A stretch of DNA of 50,302 bases from OFTM382 sp964448185 (GTDB lineage: Bacteria > Planctomycetota > Phycisphaerae > Phycisphaerales > UBA1924): positions 1-50,302 of the forward strand of contig CAYUVO010000006.1 of assembly GCA_964448185.1 (NCBI GenBank), written 5' to 3'. This document shows, piece by piece, positions 43,963 to 50,302 of the stretch; the first letter of the stretch is position 1, and each line of letters starts with the position of its first letter. The translations under genes were made by a program, and so were the position numbers. The notes beneath the pieces are model-generated. The model was not told where the DNA came from and searched no databases. It saw only the letters and a list, made by a program, of their open reading frames with translations.

Positions 43963-46900
43963 GCCTTCCCGAGTTTGGTGTTCGCAAGCCAGTGGTTGCA
44001 AATCTGTTGATGCTCGCGTTGATTGCGACAGGGCTGGTCTTTGGGCTCGGGCTGCGCAAGGAGTTCTTCCCGGAGATCCGTCCCAATCAGGTGCTGGTGA
44101 TGGCTCCGTATCCCGGCGCAACACCCGACGAGGTCGAGAGAGCGCTTGCGAGCAAGATCGAGGATCAGCTCAGCGATCTTCGCAACGTCGAGGAAANNNN
44201 NNNNNNTCAACACGACCGTCGGTTCGGGCAACGCCACGATCATGATCGAGTTCGAGGACGGCACCAACATCGACGCGGTTGTCGCCGACGTGCAACGAGA
44301 GATCGACGCGCTCCAGGACTTGCCCGAACAGTCCGAACGCATCGTCGTGAGCAAGTTTGAGCCCAATCTGCCCGCGATCATCGTGGCCATGTACGGAGAC
44401 GCCGACGAAACGGTCATGAAAGACGCCATCCGGCAGATCCGCGATGACCTGCGGACGCTCCCGGGAATGGGTGAGATTGCGCTCTCGGGCACACGCACCG
44501 ATGAGATCCGCGTCGAGGTACAGCCCGGCTCGTTGCTCGAACATAACCTGAGCTTGCCCGATGTCTCAACGGGCATCCGTCGCGCGATGCAGGAGTTCCC
44601 CGGCGGCTCGATGCGCGGCTCAACGCAGAACGTGAGCATCCGCACGCCGGGTGTCGAAGAAACCGCGGGCGACATCAGGAAGATCGTGGTCAAAGCCGGG
44701 GGCGACGGGCAGATTGTGCGGGTGGGCGATATCGCGCGGGTGCGTGAAACCTACGCCGATATCGACCTGCGAAGCCGCCTCAACGGCAAGCCCGCCGTCG
44801 CACTCACGGTCTACAAGGTCGGCAAACAAGACGCGGTTGTGATGGCCGAACTCGCCAAGGCCTACGTCGCCGGTCGCACCGGCGAACCCGCCAACCCCAC
44901 CTGGAAGGAACGGCTGGCAGCGGCCGCCAAGCGGCCTGGCGATACGAGTGCTGCGTCACCAAGGCTCGAAGCGTTCGAACTCGGTGCGAAGCGAGCCTCC
45001 GAGGCGGACTTGCCGGGCGAGTTGGTGATTACCACCGACCTCGCGAGGTTCATCGTGGGCCGGCTTGATCTGCTCACACGCAACGCGGTGATGGGTTTGA
45101 TCTTAGTCTTTGGGACTCTATTGGTGTTGTTGAGTTGGCGGGTTTCGCTGTGGGTGGCGGTGGGGCTGACCATCTCGCTGCTCGGCACCCTTGCGATGAT
45201 GCGGCTCATGGGCATCACGCTCAACCTGCTCACGATGTTCGGGCTCATCATTGTCATCGGAATCCTTGTGGATGACGCGATCGTGGTCGCCGAGAACATC
45301 AAGCGACGTCACGAGGAAGGCGAAGATGCTACCACCGCTGCGATCAACGGCTCAAATCAGGTCGCGTGGCCCGTCGTCGCCACCGTGCTCACCACCATCT
45401 TTGCGTTCCTGCCATTCGGATTGATCGAGGGGCAAACGGGCGATCTGCTCAGCGCCTTGCCCATCGTGGTGGCGTGCGCGTTGACGGTTTCACTCTTGGA
45501 GTGTTTGTTTATATTGCCGCCACACATGGCGCACGCGCTCGAGGCCGAGGACCGAGCCGCGGCGAAGCGAACGCTCGTGTGGCGCATCGAGCAACGGGTC
45601 GCGGACGTGCGAGAAACATTCTTCAACAAGATGCTCATCCCCGGGTACGCCAAGCTCTTGGCGAAAGCCATGCGGGCGCGGTATCTGACGCTCTGCATCG
45701 CTATCGCAGCGATGGTTGTTTCCTTTGGCATGGTGGTGGGTGGGCGCGTCCAGTTCGTGTTTTTGGGCAGTTCTGATGCCGAAACCATCAGCGGGCAACT
45801 GCTGATGCCCGTAGGAACTCCCACTTCGGTCACCGATCTCACAGCAAAGAAAATCGAAGCGGTGGCGATGGGCTTGCCCGAGGTCAAAAGCTGCTGGGCG
45901 GTGGTGGGTGCCTTTGGCGAACTCGAGGGCACAGGGTCGAACGAGTCGCCGCACGTTGCACAGATTGTTCTCGAGTTGTACCCGGTTGAACAGCGCTCGG
46001 CCAAAGGCCAACGACGCAGCGATCAGGTCATCATCGCACTGCGCGACGGGATCGGTGATCTCGTGGGCATCCGCAGCTTCCGGCTCGAAGAAGTCGGCGG
46101 CGGCGGCTCGGGACCACCGATCAACCTCGGCATCGTGGGAGACGACGAAGGCAGGATCATGGCTGCAGCGGGCGAGATGATCGCGCTCTTTGAAGCCTTC
46201 GACGGCGTGTACGACGTCGCCGACAACTCGGACGCGGGCCAGCCCGAACTGCAAATCGAGCTCCGCGACGGAGCCAACGAACTCGGCCTGACCGTCATCG
46301 GAATCGCCGAGCAAATCCGAGGCATGGTCTACGGCCTCGAAGCGTTCACCTTCGCGGGCGACCGCGAAGACATCGACGTCCGCGTCACCTATCCCGCCGA
46401 ACAACGCCGCGATCTCGCAGCCCTCGAAAGCGCGTTCATCTTCACGCCCGCCGGGGTGCCTGTGCCGCTCGCAGAAGTCGCACGGATCACGCCATCGCGG
46501 AGCTTCTCGACCATCCGCAGGCTCGACGGCGAGCGCATCGTCGCAATCTCTGCCGACGTCGATCAGGACCGTACGAGTCTCGATGCTGTCCTCAAAGAGG
46601 TCAAGGACGAGCTCAAAGCGATCGAGGCGCGGCACGATGTGCGCATCGTCGAACGCGGTCGGCAAAAAGATCAAGCCGAGAGTTTTAGCACGCTTCCGCT
46701 TGGGCTCGCTGCTGCGGTCGGGCTCATCGCGATCGTCCTCACGTGGCTCTTCGAGAGCTACACGCAGCCCCTTATGGTGCTCATGGCGGTCCCGTTTGCC
46801 ACCATCGGGATGATCTGGGGGCACCTGCTCCTGGGCTTCGACATGACCCTGCTGAGCTACATCGGGTTCATCGCGTTGTCGGGGGTGGTGGTCAATGACT

Positions 46901-47280
46901 CGCTGATCTTTGTGCAGTTCTTCAACCAGCGACACCGCGACGGCTTGAGCACGTTCGAGGCGTGCATCGCAGCCGGGCGCGCACGGGTGCGCGCAATCTT
47001 GCTGACTACGGTGACGACCGTGCTCGGGCTGTTGCCGTTGATGCTCGAACAGAGTTTCCAGGCGCGGTTCCTGATCCCCATGGCGATCACCATCAGCTTC
47101 GGCCTGATGAGCGCCACAGGCTTGATCCTGCTGCTGCTCCCGTGCTTGTTGATGATCGTTACCGACGTCAAACGCTGGGCGCGGATGCTCTGGACGGGTC
47201 GATACATCGAGCCCGAACCCCTCACCACTTCGCGCGGCGTTGCTACCAGCGGATCGTCAGCGAGCCCCGGTCCATCGTAA
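43959..47280 (+). CDS. RND efflux transporter, inner membrane pump (contains an assembly gap)
   Basis: About 1100 residues of the AcrB/MdtB/HAE1 type. N-terminal helix (VVANLLMLALIATGLV), the pore-domain segments, the 'proton relay' helix region (LVDDAIVVAENIKR), a second large periplasmic loop and the C-terminal transmembrane block (FIALSGVVVNDSLIFV). Ten N (44197-44206) break the gene: it is read in one frame before the gap (from 43959) and another after it, so the true gap length should be a multiple of 3. This is an artefact, not a biological frameshift. It uses the proton gradient to export drugs, lipids or metals; the substrate is not evident. Convergent overlap with the protease gene: 38 bases. 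Confidence 0.92.
44197..44206. other. Assembly gap of ten N inside the RND pump gene
   Basis: Second ten-N run. The frame switches across it, so the placeholder length is wrong by one or more bases. Confidence 0.95.
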
Positions 47281-48655
47281 AGCGCCCCCGGCGGTCCTGC
47301 ACCGGTCGGCGAATGCCCATCACCGTAGAGCCGCTAGGTGCTCTCTCGAACACGCTCGCGAGATCTTCTGCCGAAGTGATCAGTTGACGCCCCATAGATT
47401 CGATCAGGTCGTTGGGTTTGAGCCCTGCATCATCAGCGGGACCTCCGGTTTGGACGTGCATGATGACCGCACCTTTGAGCTCATCGCCCCGTGTGAACAC
47501 CGCTTTGGGATCGGCAACGATGATGCCCAATGCTTCGATCTGTGTGCCGTTGAACTCCATCAGACTCGCAAGCTTGGCCGCCGTCAGATCGCCTATCTCA
47601 ACGCTGATTCGTCGGATCTTTCCACCGCGTGAAATGACCATCTCCGCGTTGCTCCCGGGGAGCGCGAACTGGATCGCGCGCATGAGCTGCTCGGTGGTAG
47701 ATACAGATCGGCCGTTGAACATCTGCACGATGTCGCCCGCGCGCAGATCGGAGTCGTCAGCCGGTGTGCCCTCTTCGATGCCCGCGATCTCAACTCCTGC
47801 TGTGGCGGTCTGGTCAGCGAGTTCTTTCATGCGTATCCCGAGATACCCGCGATGCACCCGGCCCCCCTCGATGATGCTCGTCATCACGTCGTGCGCCAGA
47901 TTCGAGGGCGTGGCAAATCCGAGCCCGACCGAGCCGCCCCCTCGGCTCAAGATCGCCGTGTTGATCCCCACCACCTTGCCCTCAAGATCAATCAATGGGC
48001 CGCCCGAGTTGCCCGGATTGATCGCGGCATCCGTCTGGATGAACTCCTCGAAGTCCTTGAACTCGTCGCTCGCTAAACCCAGCCCCCGGCCCTTGGCACT
48101 GATGATCCCCGCAGTCACCGTGCGCTCAAACCCAAACGGGCTCCCCAGAGCAATGACCCACTGGCCCACCTCGATCGCGTCCGAATCCGCAAACTCGGCG
48201 TAGGGCAGCTCGTCTTTGTCAATCCTGAGCACCGCCAGATCCCGCAGCACATCAGTCCCGATCACCTCGGCGATGTGCTCGGTGCCGTCGGCCAAGCGGA
48301 CTTGTACCTGCGTGGCGTCTTCGATGACGTGGTTGTTGGTCAGGATGTAGCCGTCAGCGCGGACGATCACGCCCGAGCCGAGCCCCTGACGGCGGAGCGT
48401 GCGCTCAGACATGCGCCCATTGAAATCCCGCTGGCGCACGGGCCGTTCGGTGAGCGACTTGATATGCACCACCGACGGATCCGCCTTGCTCGCCGCCGAT
48501 TGAAACGCACGCGAGAGACTGCGGGCGAACGCGATTTCTTGTGCGACGTCGGATGCTGGCGTGTCAACGGTTTGTGCCTTGATCGAATCAGCCATCAGGC
48601 AAAGAAGAATGCCAACAGCAGCCGCGTGAACCCGAGACGTTCGATGATGCATCAT
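47243..48655 (-). CDS. DegP/HtrA-type serine protease with two PDZ domains
   Basis: 470 residues from ATG 48655 (GGAG 7 bases upstream; the frame is open to 48679). A signal peptide occupies about 1-27. The trypsin-like domain has His109 (TNNHVIED), Asp139 (RDLAVLRID) and Ser217 (NPGNSGGPL), so the catalytic triad is intact. PDZ1 spans about 265-355 and PDZ2 about 375-470 (GGPADDAGLKPNDLIES). It degrades or refolds damaged periplasmic proteins. Its 3' end overlaps the RND pump gene by 38 bases, convergent. It lies 65 bases after trmB on the same strand. Confidence 0.94.
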   Translation of the reverse strand: MMHHRTSRVHAAAVGILLCLMADSIKAQTVDTPASDVAQEIAFARSLSRAFQSAASKADPSVVHIKSLTERPVRQRDFNGRMSERTLRRQGLGSGVIVRADGYILTNNHVIEDATQVQVRLADGTEHIAEVIGTDVLRDLAVLRIDKDELPYAEFADSDAIEVGQWVIALGSPFGFERTVTAGIISAKGRGLGLASDEFKDFEEFIQTDAAINPGNSGGPLIDLEGKVVGINTAILSRGGGSVGLGFATPSNLAHDVMTSIIEGGRVHRGYLGIRMKELADQTATAGVEIAGIEEGTPADDSDLRAGDIVQMFNGRSVSTTEQLMRAIQFALPGSNAEMVISRGGKIRRISVEIGDLTAAKLASLMEFNGTQIEALGIIVADPKAVFTRGDELKGAVIMHVQTGGPADDAGLKPNDLIESMGRQLITSAEDLASVFERAPSGSTVMGIRRPVQDRRGRFTMDRGSLTIRW

Positions 48656-48720
48656 GCCTGTTCTCCAATACTCATGCACGGAAGCCGACGGCTGGGCATT
48701 CCGTCACGGAATCTATAAAT

Positions 48721-49506
48721 TTACGAATCAGATTCTGTGTGTTTGGTCAGTGTACAGGAATGAAAGCTCCGCCCCTCGACGCGGAACTTGCGCTCGAAGT
48801 TCGTCCCGACCAGCTCGCCTTCACCCGCCCCCTCGGGCGGCTCAAACTCCCCTTGAGTAAACGGGCTGGCCGTACGATCCGCCAAGTTGCCCGGCTCAAT
48901 GAACCCGATCGCTGCGAGCTTGTCCCAGCCCGCAGGCGCGGTCCACACATCAAAGTGCTCGAGATCCCACGCCCACAGCTCGGCGTGATCGGTCACCACC
49001 CGCAGTTCGCCGCCGGGTTTGAGAATCCGCCAGGCATCGGCCATAAACCGATGCTGGACCACGCGGTTCTTGTGGTGACGCTTCTTGGGCCACGGATCAG
49101 AGAAATACAGATGGATCACGTTGGCGATCCCTGTGGGCATCCGCCACCGCATGAACTCGGTCGCATCGGTGTTGAGCATCCGCACTTGGCTGAGCGAGCC
49201 GTCAGCCTCGCGCCGACGCCTGATCCGGTCCGCCGCATGCACACAAAACTCGCGTGCCCATTCGATGCCCAGAAAGTTCGTCGTCGGGTGATGCTCAGCA
49301 TGCTGGACCAGAAACGTGCCCTTGCCGCTACCGATCTCGATCTCGAACGTGTGCTCGGGCTGGTTGAACCAGCGTCTTGGGTCGAGCCAGCCGCACTCGG
49401 GATCGGTGGCGATCGCATCGGGCAAGGGCGGCATATCCGCCGAGCCGATCAACACCTCGCCCGCAGCAGGGTCCAACGGCTTTCCATGACTCAATCCGAA
49501 TGACAT
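48721..49506 (-). CDS. trmB: tRNA (guanine-N7)-methyltransferase
   Basis: 261 residues from ATG 49506 (MSFGLSHGKPLDP), with an extra about 20 residues before the usual family start. It methylates G46 in the tRNA variable loop using S-adenosylmethionine. Motifs: EIGSGKGTFLVQ (57-68, SAM-binding motif I) and the family signature FSDPWPKKRHHKNR (135-148). The ribosome-binding site is weak (GGGG close to ATG), so an alternative start cannot be excluded. Cotranscription with the protease gene downstream is possible. Confidence 0.93.
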   Translation of the reverse strand: MSFGLSHGKPLDPAAGEVLIGSADMPPLPDAIATDPECGWLDPRRWFNQPEHTFEIEIGSGKGTFLVQHAEHHPTTNFLGIEWAREFCVHAADRIRRRREADGSLSQVRMLNTDATEFMRWRMPTGIANVIHLYFSDPWPKKRHHKNRVVQHRFMADAWRILKPGGELRVVTDHAELWAWDLEHFDVWTAPAGWDKLAAIGFIEPGNLADRTASPFTQGEFEPPEGAGEGELVGTNFERKFRVEGRSFHSCTLTKHTESDS

Positions 49507-49544
49507 CCCCAAGACTAGGAGCAATACGACCGGGAATACCGCAG

Positions 49545-49655
49545 ATGGAGTTTGCCCCGAGCTTTACGTTCAGCGGCGCGTCGTACCTCGTGCCCGCCCC
49601 GTCGTCGGCAGCTGCGTTGCTCGGCCTGGGCTTGTTCGCCCGTCGACGCCGATAA
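49545..49655 (+). pseudogene. C-terminal remnant of a PEP-CTERM protein gene
   Basis: Thirty-six codons encode FAPSFTFSGASYLVPAPS, then a hydrophobic stretch (SAAALLGLGLFA) and RRRR before the stop: exactly the tail of a planctomycete PEP-CTERM protein, without the signal peptide and body. Upstream in the same frame is sequence antisense to trmB, not coding for the missing part. The tail keeps its own terminator (49708). I read this as the 3' end of a gene whose 5' part was lost by deletion or recombination. Confidence 0.7.
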
Positions 49656-49707
49656 GCACTGTTGTGAGCGGGCAGTGTCCGCCATGTAGATTTCCGAAAC
49701 TTCATCG

Positions 49708-49738
49708 ACCCGCCCTCTTTATGGGGGCGGGTTGTTTC
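49708..49738 (+). terminator. Rho-independent terminator after the PEP-CTERM remnant
   Basis: ACCCGCCC (49708-49715) pairs perfectly with GGGCGGGT (49725-49732), with a 9-base loop, followed by TGTTTC. Confidence 0.85.
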
Positions 49739-49993
49739 GTAGCACAAGCACCATCTCCACATTCTCACAAAAACCAGTGAAACAATGGCCCGCAAATGAC
49801 CCGGTTCACGCATGTACTTGCAGAAGAGCGGGTGAGTGGCTCGCTTGGAAAAAGGCACACGGGCTCGGCGGCCATAGGAAGCGCCGAGTTCGGCAAAGAC
49901 ACCCAGCCTGGGGGCGGGATCCGTGAGTGGGTTCCGCTCTCTTCTTTATATCGAGTGAGTTTGCGTTCACACGCCCGCTCCACACCAACGCCA

Positions 49994-50013
49994 GCCTGAA
50001 TCAGCATTCAGGC
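49994..50013. promoter_or_regulatory. Perfect 8-base hairpin of unknown role
   Basis: GCCTGAAT (49994-50001), loop CAGC, ATTCAGGC (50006-50013), without a T-tract. It is about 125 bases before the YbgC-type start; a CCCC/GGGG mini-hairpin follows at about 50015-50026. Confidence 0.4.
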
Positions 50014-50136
50014 ACCCCGGGAGGGGAGAGAGTTGGAATGGAAGGGCAAGGGTGCTGGTGGGGGGGCTGCTAGTGGGCACTCACTGGCGGGATACGCCTC
50101 GCAAGCTCGATCCGGCCTACGGCCCTAACCTCAGCC

Positions 50137-50302
50137 ATGACCCTGACCGACGCTGATCCACGATCGAGCCCGGCTCCACCACTCGCAGCGATCAGCACCA
50201 TCCGAGTGCGGTACGTCGAGTGTGATCCGATGGGAGTGGCTCATCACGCCTCGTATCTGCCGTGGTTCGAGGAAGCCAGAACCGAGATGCTCCGCGCCGA
50301 TG
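50137..50302 (+). CDS. YbgC/4-HBT-type thioesterase, 5' part only
   Basis: Only the first 55 residues are inside the window. After a short Pro-rich leader the sequence RVRYVECDPMGVAHHASY matches the hotdog-fold motif of the YbgC/4-hydroxybenzoyl-CoA thioesterase family, with the catalytic-type Asp in C-D-P-M-G and the following LPWFEEARTEML. Such enzymes hydrolyse acyl-CoA thioesters; the partner genes lie beyond the window. The frame is open to the right edge. Confidence 0.85.
   Translation, partial: MTLTDADPRSSPAPPLAAISTIRVRYVECDPMGVAHHASYLPWFEEARTEMLRAD

Larger units (their letters stand above)
49656..50136. other. 480-base intergenic region with structure but no supported gene
   Basis: It holds the terminator at 49708 and two perfect hairpins: CTCGGCG (49864-49870) with CGCCGAG (49882-49888), and the pair at 49994. 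Short frames on both strands (67-80 codons) lack ribosome-binding sites and recognisable domains. A structured RNA is possible, but no known riboswitch consensus was recognised. Confidence 0.4.

Noticed and set aside
43164..44693. 509-codon minus-strand frame crossing the ten-N gap
   Set aside because: It is antisense to the adaptor and pump genes and passes through the gap only because N can be translated.
45490..46935. Long minus-strand frame (481 codons) antisense to the RND pump
   Set aside because: It mirrors the GC-rich third-codon pattern of a well-recognised gene on the other strand and has no domain or start signal.
49765..50007. Short frames of 67-80 codons on both strands before the thioesterase gene
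   Set aside because: No ribosome-binding site or recognisable sequence; cannot be separated from chance.

Overview
The window looks like part of a draft or metagenome-assembled chromosome of a planctomycete, most likely a Phycisphaerae/Phycisphaerales-type bacterium. The pointers are high GC (roughly 60-65% by eye), a PEP-CTERM exosortase-sorted protein with the Pro-Ala-Pro-(Gly/Ser)-Ser variant of the tail, the planctomycete zinc ribbon (C-x2-C-x-Y-D ... C-P-E-C-G) inside a membrane protein, secreted proteins with D-x-D-x-D-G calcium repeats, FG-GAP/ASPIC-UnbV proteins, an RHS/YD-repeat remnant with dockerin-like repeats, and dispersed palindromes containing CGAGCCGTGGGC. Assembly blemishes are visible: a poly-C start (1-75) and two runs of exactly ten N (31915-31924 in hmgA; 44197-44206 in an RND pump).

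Layout. 1-3200: tRNA-Ser(UGA), a PilT-type ATPase, an exported protein and a LuxR-type regulator. 3600-6900: LOG-family nucleotide hydrolase, small membrane protein, adenine phosphoribosyltransferase, bacterial PH-domain protein, PEP-CTERM protein. 7000-11000: zinc-ribbon membrane protein and thrS. 11200-13600: PadR regulator translationally coupled to a membrane protein with an apparent HAAS-like start and a coiled-coil tail, then nrdR behind a hairpin that covers its Shine-Dalgarno. 13600-18600: 3-oxoacid CoA-transferase genes scoA and scoB, separated by a decayed RHS gene, feoA, feoB and two small membrane proteins. 18700-22100: acidic membrane protein, M19 dipeptidase, vWA/calcium-repeat secreted protein. 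22100-32200: hrpA helicase, divergent from a 1456-residue pseudokinase-TM-FGE-like protein, then homogentisate dioxygenase. 32200-37900: phosphatase/cytochrome c' fusion, a giant beta-helix/LamG/FG-GAP/ASPIC secreted protein, a lipoprotein. 38000-43000: short pheT, a PilZ-DnaJ-PilZ protein, ilvE. 42500-49500: RND efflux operon (adaptor plus pump), DegP-type protease and trmB. 49500-50302: PEP-CTERM gene remnant with its terminator, about 400 bases without a convincing gene, and the start of a YbgC-type thioesterase.

How the genes connect. HmgA (tyrosine/phenylalanine breakdown, ultimately to acetoacetate) and ScoAB (activation of acetoacetate to acetoacetyl-CoA) fit one catabolic route although they are not adjacent. 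FeoAB and a 48-residue membrane protein form a ferrous-iron uptake operon. The adaptor and RND pump overlap by ATGA and form an efflux operon. PadR and its membrane partner also overlap by ATGA and look like a two-gene regulatory pair. The proteins most worth study are the pseudokinase-FGE protein, the PilZ-J-PilZ protein, the phosphatase-cytochrome c' fusion and the PadR/HAAS-like pair. None is a proven new system; each is an unusual domain combination read directly from the sequence.
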